A stretch of DNA of 64,000 nt from Rotaria macrura (Eukaryota; Rotifera; Eurotatoria; Philodinida; Philodinidae): contig OENT01000055.1 of the NCBI GenBank assembly GCA_900239685.1, positions 186,001 to 250,000 of the forward strand, in the 5' to 3' direction. Made by a program: the position numbers and the translations under genes. Shown piece after piece: positions 37,301-48,896 of this stretch. How positions within the stretch are numbered: the first letter of the stretch is position 1; every line of letters starts with the position of its first letter. Below the pieces are notes generated by a model. That model was given only the letters and a program-made list of their open reading frames with translations. It did not search any database and was not told the DNA's origin.

Positions 37301-40300
37301 CAATGATTGCAAACGATCTGTGAGCTAGAATACAAAGAAAATGAGACAAGATAAACATGTTTAGTATTATTTATTTCTAGAATTCTGTAGATATACGATA
37401 GACTTACGCGTCTATTTTCTTGATTCAATCGATCAACATCAAATTGAATCAGTTCTTTATCTTTTTTAACATTCTATAGAAGAATAATTAATAGAAAAAA
37501 AAAAACTTAAAATCGTTTTCGTTCCTACTTGGATTTCTGTTTCTTTACTTGTGTGAATTTGACGATACTGAAATAAAAATTTATTTTAAGTTTCAAAATA
37601 AATAAATAGCAAACGAGAAGAATATTTTTACTTCATCTTCGTATTCTTGTTGAATTTGAAGACGAACATGAATCGTAAGTTCATCCATATCATGTTTAAG
37701 TTTCTAAATATTGAAACTTGTCGTATTTGCTTTTCAATCGAAAAAAAAACATAAATTCGATCTACCATATTTTCTTGAATCAAACTCTTATTTTCTGATT
37801 GAGCTTTGTTTTTTTCATTCAGTACATTATTCAGATCACTGTTTAGTGTTTCATATTTACGTTTCCATTCCTATAAAAATATAGAACTACGACAGTCAAA
37901 TGAATAGAACTCCATTGATTTCTACATTATTTTTATTGATAACATCTTGAATATGTATTGAAACCTCCTGTAGATCACGTTTTAATTTAGTTATTTCATT
38001 TTGATTTCGTTTATCTGTATCTTCATTATCATGAAGACGAATTTCGTAGATCGACAATTGTGTTTTGAACTAGATAAAGAAACCAACAACAATGAGTTTA
38101 TTCGAGAATGACAATTCAATTTACTTCGTCATTTTTTCTTTGCAAGTCAAGAGTTTTACTGTCAACATCACGATATCGATCTTTGAGTGCCTATCGAGTA
38201 AGAATTTTATTATGATAAATAAAAATAAAAATACATAATAGGTTTTACTTGATTTTCACGCTTTAAATTTTGTATTTCATCAGCAGTCTGATTCTTCGCC
38301 TAGAGAAACAAGTAGAATACTCAACCATCACATCATAACAAATTTTCGATAATGTTTGGAATTTATCGAAAATCAAAATTGATTTTTCGTCTCAAACACT
38401 TGAATCGGGTGTCATCGATTTATATTGTAGAGTGAGGAGGTTTCTTTAGTTTCTCACCGTTGTAAAAAGACTGGTAGTTTACGAAGGAAATCATTTTAAA
38501 TTAAACTCTACTTTTTATTCTGGTTTCCAAGTAATTTTACGGAAGTTCTGTACTTAATTTTATGTTGAACGATAGAAATATTAGAGCTTCAATCGATGGA
38601 ATATTTAGATCAAGCCGAAAGTCTTGACACTTGAGTAACATTACAAAATACATTTTCTTACTTGATCGATTTGAGCCATTTGACTTTGATACATCTATAG
38701 TATGTGAAAAAGCAAATAGTAGTTTGCTATTTTATTGTTTAGAAAAATCTTACTCGAATTTGCTGTTCGTATTTATTTCGTTGTTCATCAAAAGTTGTTT
38801 GTAACTTTTAACATGAAAAACAAGATCCATGTAGAGTTTTAAAGGCAAACCAAGGAAGAAACGTTAAATTAAAATATTACTCGTTTGTATTCAGTTTGAA
38901 GTTCGGTATATCGCCGATTATCAAGATTTAAGGTATTTTGTATTTCAATAATTCTTTCTTTTTCAAGCTAGAATAAAAGTTTTCGTTTTAAAAAATAAAA
39001 GGAAAATGAATATTGCTGTTTACATCTCGTTCACGTTCAAGTTGACGTCGCTCCTGAAAATACGATGCAATGAAAAACGAAACTTGAAAGAAAAATAATG
39101 TCGACAAGAAGAATTCACTTTTTGATATTTAGCTTCTATTTCACGCATTTCAAGATTAAAATTCTCGATTTGCGTTTTTTGTTGCTATTGAAATAGAAAG
39201 AAAAAGAAAACAGCAAAAGTTGAAATTTTTTCATGTTCGATATCTTTTACTTTAATTTCTCGTTCCAATTCATCAACGTGTGTTCCCATCGACGTTCCCT
39301 AAAAGATATTTTCTTGTTTTTATTAAATGATATCATTTATCAAAGTTTTATGTCATGATACGAATAGAACAGTAGCAAAACTTGTCACTGACGTAAATCC
39401 ATGTTATCAAGTCTTTAGCTCAAGACACGTAGGAGTTGAAGCTCCTGAAATGTTTCCTATACAGAGCAGTTGCTATTATTCAGTATTTAAATGGTTCTAC
39501 GAAGATAGTGATATTTCATAGTTTCAGGGGTAAAACTAACCCTCTCTGTTACTAATACTGATTTAAAATGTTGTTCTATATGAGGAGACGATTGATTTTA
39601 AATTAGAAAAAAAAATCTAATTTGTGATATATAATTTTGAGTGTTAATGAGAAAATAAGATATTAACGTGATCTCAACAGTAGGCAAGAATGATTTGATG
39701 AGATATTGAAATTTTTTTAGAGTAGATAGATATTGACTATTAGTATTGAATTTGTCTTGAACTTGGCATTATCGAATACTTTCTGCTTTTAGGGTATTCA
39801 ACATAGACCAGGGCAAGAAATCTAGCCTCTCTAATAAATCTGAAACATTCAAAAATAACTCATTCTACATTTACCACAAAGAAACTGCAGTCAAGCAGCC
39901 TTATTTATTACTAACAGGGAATGTTCAAAATCTACCGAATATTAGGGAAAGACCATTTCACATAAAAAAACAACATGTAACTTGAAATATCTCGATTCGA
40001 TTCCTTGTTGTCAGCCGAAGAACTCCATTTTAATCAGAAACAAAGGAAAACTCTAAGGATTGTAATAATTCTTATAGTTTGACCACGATATTGGAATCTC
40101 AAAACAAAAGCAATAGACACATATTATTTTGAACTATTCGATTGTTACGAAAAGTACAAGCAGCGGCCTTCAAACATTAAATTTGCTTTGGTTTTTGCTG
40201 ATGACAACAACAGAAGCACTTCTCTTTCTTTATCCTGTCATTGGTTACGAGGGAAATTAATAAGAAAATGTTTCAAATATGAACAGGATTCTTTATTCAA

Positions 40301-43300
40301 ATACGATCTTCTAGGTCAGCAGAATACGTTCGTCAATACCGATATGAACTCAGAAAAAAGTACTTTTGGGGAAATATCCTATGCGGATTGGAAATGACAT
40401 TATGAGTGTCCTAGCACATTGAGATCGGATCCCAGTTCACTTTGAGATCGTATTTTACAAAATCGATGCTGTGCTGAAATGTGATGTATATGAAAAAACA
40501 ATTAAGCGATGGCTGTTCATATCAAAATAAGAAATTCATTTTAAATTGAGCATTAACTTTCATATGAACTAAGATCTAAACGAATTCTCGAATTCGTAAG
40601 GGGTGAAAATCAAGTATTTTAGAGTCAAAAGACGTAACAGGGCCGATATAACGTTACTACTCATTAAACAACTCCTTATTGTAGCTCTACAAAATTTCGA
40701 ATACGAAAATGAAAATACATCCCAAAACAAATTTCATACGGCAAAATTCATGTAGTGATTGATAATAGCTGCATCGTGTTTCACATTGTGATCTAGAACA
40801 AGGGATCTATCTAAAATCTTCAGAAAATAGATCTTGAATTACGAATATCTCATTGTAAAAATTTCTACCGAATATATCTAGGCGTTCAACATGGAGACTG
40901 TAGCATCGAGAGTCAGTAGAGACACCTCTGTATGATGAGGATTCATCCGTAAAATCGAACGGTATAGATTTTGGATTCATATCAGAGGATGTTGGTAACA
41001 CTCACCATTATAAATTAGCAAGGAACGATTATTTTAAATCTTATTCATTTAAATATTAGTCGAAAGTTTGTTTTTCTCAGAAATATCTAAGGAAACTCAG
41101 GAGTGATTGTAGAGAAAACACTTCGTTCTATCAAGGAGTTAATCAACAGTTAAACATATGATTCAATTCAATGATGCAGTGGTGTTTTATACCCAAACGA
41201 GAAACATTCTTCATGAGTTTAGAATTTAAGGTGAATAGAAAATCATGAACAGATAAAAAGTGAAAACGAAATTGACATAATTCTTATTGCTGATAAATGC
41301 TACTGATTTCTACGATAGACAAATAAGACTAAGACTAGTTAACCATATAAATAGCTCAAAAGTCAATTTTTTCAAAGCGAATGATAAGCTTTCGAATAGC
41401 GTTGTGATGGGGGGGAGGGGGGGGGGGGTAAGTAGAGAGCATTAATTGACAGATTTAAAAATCATAAATCAGTGATGTTCGAGTGAAACCAATGTAGGGT
41501 GCTCATAAGCAATATGTTTTTGATTCATTATTTTGTTTTGATTTCACTGAAAAGAATATTTTCTAATTTTATTTTAGGACAATCTTCTGAAAACAGAAAT
41601 CAAACGAAATGCTACGTACAAGTTTTTCATATTTTCTTTGTAAATCATCGTATTTTCTTCGTTCATCTGCCAATTGATGTTCAACATTAATGATATTTTC
41701 ATTGGCTTTCTAAAAGAATAAATTAAAGAAAAATAAATCAAATAAAACGATCCGTAGATAAGTAGACGTACTCGAAGTTGACCTTGCAAATGCATTCGTT
41801 CCTAAATATGAAAGTAACAAAATTGTTCTGTGAACACTTATCAATGTCAAACATACTTGATTGCTAATTTGATCAAATTTTTCGTAATCTTTTTGTGTTT
41901 GCATTTGTAGCGTATTTTTCTCGTTTTTAATTTCATTGATAAGACGATCACTATTTTTCAGCTGCAATCCAATAAATTAACTTCTAATCAATTAATAAAA
42001 AAGAGAAAGAAAATTTTTACTTTTTCTTGTAAAATTTTAATTTCATTTTGAAGTGCTTCAACTCGTAATGTAAACTGTTGACGAATACGTCCTTCAAGTT
42101 CTGGTTCACGTTGCTCTAATTGCTGTTTTATTATGAAAAAGAAATACGAAGATTCGTAAAAGAATAGCAGACGATATTAAATCTTGCTTACTCGAATATG
42201 AGCATTCTTTTTCTCGATGTCGTCTTTCAACTGAGCAATTCGTTCTTGCCACTAAATTTTAATTGACAAAAATATGATATATAAAATCAAAGCTATCAGA
42301 ATGTATGGAACGCAAATCAATTACAAAATAACTTAAAATTTCTCTAGTTATTCTAAGAATAACGCTACTAAGTTTATATTGAATAGAAACTTTATTTTTC
42401 GACCTGCAAGGATTCGTCCAAGGTCACTTATTGCCTTACAGATTACAAGGTGATCTATCATGGTTGATTAAAGTCGAAAAGATCTAGCGACGAGTTTGTA
42501 AGCAGTTCTTGAAAAGAACAATGAAACTCTCCAATATTCGTAGGAGTCTAAATTCCTATTCGTATGTCTGCATTTAAATTTCGAATCCCTGAACATGTGT
42601 TGCTCATATTTTTCTTCTTTAGATTGGCTCGTTCATAGTCATAGAGAAATGAAGATTGAATTCGTTGTTATATTTTTCTTTGAGCTTTATTTGCTAATTC
42701 ATTTGCGTCATACTGTGATCTATTTACTTCATCGCGATCTCGAATCATTTGCGCAACACGATTTGTTAAACCGGATACATTCTCTGCATCACTTTGAAGC
42801 TGTAATGTTATTTGAACAACTGCTGTTTGAAGGTCCTTTTCATAAAAAAACGACCATGAATACGAACAAATAAAATTTTGATGTCTTACTTGGACTTTTT
42901 GAGCATCTTCCATGATATCAACGGGCTAAAATATAAAACATATATGAAGAACTATGATTTAAAATCGTGCAAGACAACCTTGGAGGATGGCGGTGACGGA
43001 CGAGGTAGAGGAGGCAGCTATGTAATGAAAGAATTCTTATAACATGAGAAAAAAAACGAATCGTAATTTTAACGCACTCCAATATTTCGAATAGGTGAAT
43101 TAATTATTTGAGTTAAATTGTCAACTTTATTTTGTAAATTTTTTTCACTTCGTCGAAGTTCAACACATTCAGCTCGTAATTGCTATAATGAATATTGTCA
43201 AAAAGAAAAATATCTAAACGAAATCAATGAAATCTGTCATACGTCAATCGTTTCTAGATGAGTTTGCATTGATGTGTTTAATTCCTGGATTAAATTTTGA

Positions 43301-45905
43301 CTATGCTAAAAATACAGTCATATTTCATAGATTCATTGGAAAAGGAAAATCACTGTTCACTAACTTCATCCGGCCATTCTGAAGCTGACGGTTGAGATGG
43401 AAGCATCAATGTAAATGGTGTACGTAAACGGTTCGTTATTTCATTGATGGCTTCTTCAAGTTGCTATTTGATTTGAAAGAAAAACAATGCTCTTTGATTA
43501 CATTTTATGGAGAAAAATCTTACTTCAATTATTCGATCACGATTACTTATTGCCTTACTAATTTCTTGAATGTTAATAGTTGAACTCGTTTCATCTAGCT
43601 ATAAGAAATGAACAGAAGAAATTTTGGCAACTATTCTCATAATTCATGACAAAAACATATATATCAACACTTGCAAACATAAGAAATATGCATGTTCTAT
43701 CTGATTTTTACTAATAAAATTTATCGTGAATAGTGTACATAGATTTGATCTTTTGTTTTAAAATTGATTAAAGCATAGCGTACAATCAGATGTTGAGCGA
43801 ATACTATAGGTGACAGACTATTATCTCTAAGTGGTAGAAGAATCAGTATGTTCTATTAAGCATCACAATAGAATGTCTGGTTGTATCAGTCATTGCTTCC
43901 ATGACTGTAGTGAATGGCGTAGAATGGAAACAAGAGAGAAAAAGCATAGGGTTGAACTGGATCAAGCAATGTGAATACAAACCAGAGGACAAGAAAAACG
44001 AATTCGAGCGAGTAAAGGCTAAAAACGAGTTTACTTGTTATCCTTTTTCATATTCGTAAACACTCTTGAAAGAAAATAATTCGAAAACTACTCGAGTTTA
44101 CCTCATGCTGATAAGTCTCAAGGTTTGCCATTTGCTTCTCTCGTTGTTCAACCAAACTCTAAAAGAATAAAAATAATAATTTTGATGCAAAACACAGAAA
44201 AGATTCGTGTCTTTTATTGTACAGTGATGCGAGTTTCATATTCAGCTTGTAAACGTTGTAATACCCTTTCAGATTTAGATTGCTGTTGTTTATAATTTCT
44301 AATGTCAGCTTCATATTGTTGGATTCGTTGACGAGCACAATCTAATTCAGCAAGCGTCTAAATTAAATAAGAACAATGAGTGTTTATTCATTTCAGACAA
44401 GGTTTGTTGCTTTTTTCATTTTACTTCTTTGGTTTGCTGTAACGATGACTCGAGTTGCTGTGAAAACATATTAAATACAAAAATGAATCTCTGATTCTTC
44501 TTTCTCTTACTTTTTGTAATGAATTAACTTTTTCTAGTAAATTTTGTTCTCGTTCTTTATATTCATCAAGTTCTATTTTTAAAGCAGTGCTACTTTTAAA
44601 ACTATTAGACATTCCAAGCGCCATTGTATCGTAGCCGCAATCAGTTGATGTTGACGTTAATGTTTGAATACTTTGACCAGCACCTGGTGTTTTTATTGGT
44701 GAATTTTCTCTTTCATTACCATGAGTTTTATTACTATTTAATTGAAAGGATTTTCGAAGGAGCGTATATTCTTGACGACATTTGTACAGTTCTTCTCGTA
44801 ATGCGCGACGTTCGTCGTCATGATCAAAATTGTAGACCGTTTGATGAATATCAGGTTGTCCAGTTTGGGATTGAATGCTTAAAAAAAGAGAACATGCGTT
44901 TAAAAAACAAAAAAATGGTTGAAATGAAAAATGTCCGACAAAGAAGAAATGAAGTTTTTACTCATCATCGCGTAATCTATAGTGTATTTCGTAAAGGAAG
45001 AAATATTATAACAGAACTACTTGAGATACTACTATACGTGTGTACATAGTGTTTGAACGTAATCGAATCATTTAACGAATCGAAAGTGCTAGTATCACTA
45101 TTATGATTCAATCATTACGTTGAACAGCTAAGTAAACTTCAATGGATTATGAACAACGAAAAATGATACTTGAAGGATACAGGAAAGAAAATTTTTTTTC
45201 AATATGCTACATACGTATGTACGTACGTATCATGTTATCATGAAAATAGTTCACCTTGTTTCCAAACCATTATCGATTATTTTAAGTTCATCATCAACTG
45301 CATCTCGTATCACGGACGAGTGTTTCGTGCCCATTGTATAAGAATGATTTCAATACCTTCAGACGTTTTTCATAGTTAAGTTTTTCTCCTTCATTTTTAT
45401 CGTCTCATTGTTCTATTTATACAGCTTCTATAGCTCATACGTTTAAACACAAAGAACAAAGACGAATCGTTGAGTTTTGTTTGAGAGAGCACAGGAAAAA
45501 GACGAAAGAAGCTTAAAATCACATTATTCAACAGTTCATTTTGCCAAATCAAACATAATTTTACTTGAGAAAAGGAGCTTATGTGTACATATTCACGGTT
45601 AGTTTAAAATAAAAACATACCATTGTTGAAGTCGTTCAATTTCATTCTTTAATTGTTGTATATAAGTCTATGCAAAAAAAGAAAATAGATAAAAATACAA
45701 GAACCTAACGGATGATTATACTGTTTGAGTTTGATTTTCATCATTGTTGACTTTGACTTGACTTTGTTCTTCAAGGAAATAAATACGTAGTTTTAAATTA
45801 AAATTTTCACGCTTAAGATCTTGAACTTCCTAAAAAATAATATTCAATATTTAGCTAATTTGTTAAGAATCGAATTCTTTCTTTGCGACTAACCTCGTCT
45901 GTCAT
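19388..45905 (-). CDS. Centrosomin/CDK5RAP2-like giant coiled-coil protein with N-terminal CM1 motif
   Basis: I followed 66 exons on the minus strand with unbroken phase, about 2,184 codons, from ATG 45903-45905 to TAG 19388-19390. Residues 1-25 (MTDEEVQDLKRENFNLKLRI, then YFLEE) match the CM1 motif of centrosomin, CDK5RAP2 and myomegalin. CM1 binds and activates gamma-tubulin ring complexes at centrosomes; the Phe of ENFNLKL is the residue known to be essential in CDK5RAP2. Almost all the rest is coiled coil. Near residue 1,890 ELLEEMRRLRHDLERSIQ resembles a conserved C-terminal block of the vertebrate proteins. The C terminus is less conserved, and CM2 was not identified. Exons in order: 45894-45905, 45722-45829, 45621-45667, 44511-44877, 44425-44457, 44223-44357, 44102-44158, 43524-43598, 43365-43463, 43243-43305, 43078-43182, 42979-43017, 42890-42925, 42728-42835, 42192-42251, 42021-42122, 41857-41961, 41772-41801, 41620-41709, 39251-39298, 39119-39184, 39024-39053, 38881-38967, 38754-38804, 38662-38694, 38249-38299, 38125-38190, 37926-38069, 37766-37870, 37632-37703, 37529-37567, 37408-37473, 37265-37324, 37076-37204, 36970-37014, 36789-36911, 36636-36707, 35091-35138, 34975-35031, 34799-34918, 34531-34740, 34387-34470, 34269-34319, 34120-34212, 33482-33586, 33307-33402, 33099-33251, 32969-33031, 32866-32911, 30561-30665, 30164-30421, 29765-29983, 28369-28625, 28017-28205, 26872-26965, 26483-26531, 26335-26424, 23340-23519, 23169-23278, 22818-23114, 22724-22741, 22542-22669, 20428-20607, 20250-20360, 20073-20121, 19388-19524. 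The 54-nt intron at 23115-23168 is itself in frame, so its removal is a judgement. Two genes joined by mistake is possible but unlikely given the phase agreement. Confidence 0.85.
21334..21420. repeat. Near-perfect 42-bp-arm hairpin in an intron
   Basis: Left arm 21334-21375 and right arm 21379-21420 are reverse complements with only two mismatches and a 3-nt loop (TTA). The inner 23 bp (AAGAAGGCGGGTGGATACAG and on) pair perfectly and are much more GC-rich than the surroundings. It lies in the 1.9-kb intron 20608-22541 of the centrosomin-like gene, so it is transcribed and would fold. A looser inverted pair (AGTTCATTGGACGAGTTG at about 21222 and CAACTTGTCTAATGAACT at about 21319) lies beside it, which suggests a compound fold-back element. 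Confidence 0.85.
24000..24113. repeat. Small GC-richer inverted-repeat patch with GGATAC words
   Basis: The left arm GGGGAAAAAAGTAGATCCC (about 24012-24030) and right arm GGGATCCACTTTTTCCTCC (about 24105-24123) are imperfect inverted repeats. Between them GGATAC, GGGTAC and GGATACC recur. It lies in the 2.8-kb intron 23520-26334 of the coiled-coil gene and looks like a small transposon or its end. Confidence 0.4.
24711..24860. repeat. C-rich degenerate tandem repeat with C10 runs at both edges
   Basis: A block starting and ending with runs of at least ten C (24711-24721 and 24849-24858). Between them are four or five degenerate units of about 24-28 bp around CCCCCCATAGGGGGGT; several units are themselves palindromic (CCCCCATAGCGGG, CCCCCCATAGGGGGG, CCCCCATAAGGGG). 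The right edge, CCCTTACAGATCATAGAA, resembles CCCTTATCATAGATCATGAA after the C-run at 7621-7633, which suggests the same repeat family. It lies inside an intron of the coiled-coil gene. Confidence 0.7.
27221..27242. repeat. (AT)n microsatellite
   Basis: Eleven AT units in the intron 26966-28016 of the coiled-coil gene. Confidence 0.9.
31172..31853. mobile_element. hAT-like non-autonomous element, 682 bp, TSD ATCGTATC
   Basis: The left end TAGTGTTTCCAATAG and right end (read inward) CAGTGTTTCCAATGG match at 13 of 15 positions. They are flanked by a perfect 8-bp duplication ATCGTATC at 31164-31171 and 31854-31861. Inside each end are palindromic words around AAAGTGTACnnGTACACTTTG (31257-31278, 31770-31788 and 31797-31819). 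No transposase was found; the 126-codon ORF at 31174-31554 does not resemble one. The element sits in the 2.2-kb intron 30666-32865 of the centrosomin-like gene, whose splice signals it leaves intact. Confidence 0.88.
32313..32330. repeat. (GA)n microsatellite
   Basis: Nine GA units in the intron 30666-32865 of the coiled-coil gene. Confidence 0.85.
33972..33986. repeat. (AT)n microsatellite
   Basis: About seven AT units in the intron 33587-34119 of the coiled-coil gene. Confidence 0.7.
41409..41428. repeat. G-run tract
   Basis: About twenty bases of almost pure G (one A inside), in the 2.3-kb intron 39299-41619 of the coiled-coil gene. A similar tract (GCGGGAGGGGGGGG...) lies at 16001-16023 between genes, and C-runs occur at 7621 and 24711. 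These look like one dispersed feature. Confidence 0.8.
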
Positions 45906-48722
45906 GTTGTGTTTTATCTCTCAAGTGTTATACTACCATACCGAACACATTATAGACATAAACGTGTACACATATAGATGGAGATATCTTCTCTCTCTCT
46001 CTCACTTTCTCATGGTCGGAAGAATGCATGATACACGATCTACCGAGACCAATAAATGAAAAAAAAGAAGTCATCAAGATTAAGGATAAAAATAGCTTTG
46101 TTATTGGTTGAAAAAAAATGAAGAAAACGAGGTATAATAGCATTAATATATATATATATATATACATAGACAGAAATAGAGAGACACCCACGTTGGAATA
46201 AAAAGGATGAAATATGTCAATATATTTCAATAGAAAAAAAGCTTACGTATTGAAAGATGTTAATCTCTCATCTACTGGGTTGTTCAAGTCGTTTACATGT
46301 TAGAAAAAGGATTTCTATGCACATAGATCTTTCAATTGTCTCATGAAGTCCTTGATGTATATCGATGCAAAATATTGAACTTTTTTTTAAAGCTATTTAT
46401 TTGAATTCATTTCTTTTCAAAACATTAATCCATTTATTATTCTTCGAATTGTATATCGGATGTTTTCTTTTCTCTCCCATATTGAATCAATTTATTAGAG
46501 TTTCTTATCAACCTGCTCGTTTTCTTTTTCTTTCAACGACCTTCAATAAATTCTTTCAATCATAAAGTTAACAAAAGAATGTAATAATCATTAAATATAA
46601 ATTCTTCGTTTTATTCTATCTTGAGATGTCATAAACGCGAATCACACAAAGAAATCTGAAATAGTTTCGCTTTTATTTTTCGTAAAATATATTTTCAAGT
46701 TATTTTTATTGAATTTTTTTATCAAATCGTCTACAGCTTTATGTTTATGACTAGGAGTTTGATACTTCTATCAAAATAATAAAACGATGTTAAAAGCTTT
46801 TCAATCGTTTAACTTCGTTCGAATCGATGAATGCTCTTCTTTAGTTTCAATGTTGAAAAATAGCATTTCGATATAAACTTTGGAAAATTTTAAGGCAAAT
46901 ACATCACAATAATTAGAATGAAAAACTAGTCACTCATTTCAAACTCTACTAACTATGTGCCTCTCGTAGACATGCAAATTTGGCTCGTCTAAAACTTTGT
47001 TTTAGATAATCATTTACTTCAATGACAACGTGATCTAAAAGGAATGTTTCAATACATACAATGTCTGTGTGGATCTTCTGAATCTACCAATAACTAGTGA
47101 CTGACAATAGCAACGTTCTTGATTCGGATCCAATGAACTCCGACATTGATTCAGCTTCCCGTCCTCTTAGTCAATCGGTGATAACTATGGAAAATTTGTA
47201 GATAGATGATTCATGGAACTATATTATTTTGTTGGAGAAGATGAGATACATCATTTTCAAACAAAAATACAAACGCAGCTATGAACTTTCGGTATTTGAC
47301 TTAGCTTAATTTGTTTTTCTTGTTCATTACATCTGCATGTCGTTTGTTTACATCTATTCGATAAGATACTTATCGTTTCAACGAAATGATACTTATCGAG
47401 TAGACTGTTTATGATTGTTGTTCTGAAATACTTTTCATGGTGATAAGAGTTTTCGTAGCAACTACTGAGACTTATCATTTTTGGAGATTTACCACGATTT
47501 CTTAATAAGTTCGTAATCTTTCTTGGATAAATCCCACACAATCTGGTAACACGGATGAGATGTGGGTACTCCTGAGAGCAAAGGTGAGCATGAGTGTGAT
47601 GGTATGAGTGTACCGACACACACGCTATCGAAACTAAGAAAATCCTGACTAACTAAATAAATCTACGAACGGTATCAAGAAAAAATGTTTGTCAATAGAT
47701 TTTTCCTATTGTATATGCTCAGTGTAAAATTTCAATTCGAAATTCACGTTTTCTAAAAGCGACTATTATTCTAGTGAAAAATCAGTATTGAGGTATTGTT
47801 TGCACTTGAAAATCATTAGATATTTAAAGATTCTCCTCATGTATTCTATCTGCGTATTCAATATTTGACTAAAACTAATCATCAACAAAGAAATTTCATA
47901 CATTTATTGATTACTGTTGAGCTCATGTCTTATCTTATCCAATAAACATTAGTCAAAGAAGAGAAAGTGTAGAAACTATTCATCGCATAGCTATCCATTC
48001 ATGAAGTAATGACTTGTCAATGGAAAGCAACGGTTTCTATATTCTAATGCTTTCTTCAAACATGTTTTAGATGATATGTGCAGGAAGTTGAAGTTAATTA
48101 TTGATCGAGAGCTACAGTTCGCTTTATGACAAAGAAAAACGTCAGACGATAGAATGTACAATTGATCGCAATCGTCCATAGTTTAAGATATCCAAACATC
48201 ATTCGATGACATTTTAAATTCGTTTTTCAGAATTCAATTTTGAACTAGATGTAAGCAATGGATTATTATATTGTTGTTTGAAAAAACTCACTAAAACGTC
48301 TATTATTCAGTGCAAGAAACATTTGCCACTATAGTCATTTAAGAAATTTTCTAATTTGAATAGAGCTAAGGTGAAAATGTAAGATCTATCCAAAAATCGA
48401 TCTAAGCATATGACAAGAAATTTATTTTCTATTTCATATTTGGTCAGCGTGGAAAAAATTTCAGCAAAAAAGAAAACTGATGGCAAACAACTAATAAAAT
48501 CAGAGTTAAAGGAAAGAAGCAGTTTAAGAAGGGCTTGTGCTAACAAAAATAAACGTGATCGACTGATTTAGTATATAATGAAACAATCAATTCCGTCGAA
48601 TAGGTTTCCTATGAAATGTCTCTACTTTTTCACGTGAAGAGAAAAATGATCATTTTTGGTTAACTAGTAAGAAAATGTACTTAAAGTCGAATAGAGAAAC
48701 AAGAAAAAAAATAATGACATAC
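45906..48722. other. 5' region of the coiled-coil gene, no clear exon
   Basis: About 2.8 kb between the CM1-encoding ATG and a candidate upstream exon. It is either promoter or first intron. It holds a TA microsatellite (46146-46164). A 120-codon minus-strand ORF at 47257-47619 has no family resemblance. An acceptor-like TTGAGAG just before the ATG (about 45914) would join the upstream exon in frame. Confidence 0.4.
46146..46164. repeat. (TA)n microsatellite
   Basis: About nine TA units upstream of the CM1 exon. Confidence 0.9.
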
Positions 48723-48896
48723 GTTATCGTAACAACGAGCGGTTCTTCCTGATTTAGAACGAAGATTAGATAAGTGTGCAGTAGTCGTATATGGATTTTC
48801 TAAAGGTCGAATGCTCTGTAACAAGATAAATAAAACATCGTAATTCGTACCTTCAAATTTACATGGCGAGATAACTTCTGGATTGATATCATCCAT
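48723..48896 (-). CDS. Candidate 5' exon of the centrosomin-like gene
   Basis: An open frame of 58 codons from ATG 48894-48896 (MDDINPEVISPCKFEG...) to a good donor, AAC|GTATGT, at 48721-48722 in phase 0. The end, SKSGRTARCYDN, is basic, as is the segment just before CM1 in CDK5RAP2. Spliced to an acceptor at about 45914-45915 it would read in frame into MTDEEVQDL, extending the protein to about 2,246 residues. The acceptor is weak, so the CM1 ATG may equally be the true or an alternative start. No other gene for this exon to belong to was found nearby on this strand. Confidence 0.4.

Noticed and set aside
44624-45049. 141-codon plus-strand ORF
   Set aside because: It is mostly antisense to the 367-nt exon 44511-44877 of the centrosomin-like gene.
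47257-47619. 120-codon minus-strand ORF upstream of the CM1 exon
   Set aside because: No family resemblance, no flanking splice logic with the coiled-coil gene, and composition like the surrounding noncoding DNA.
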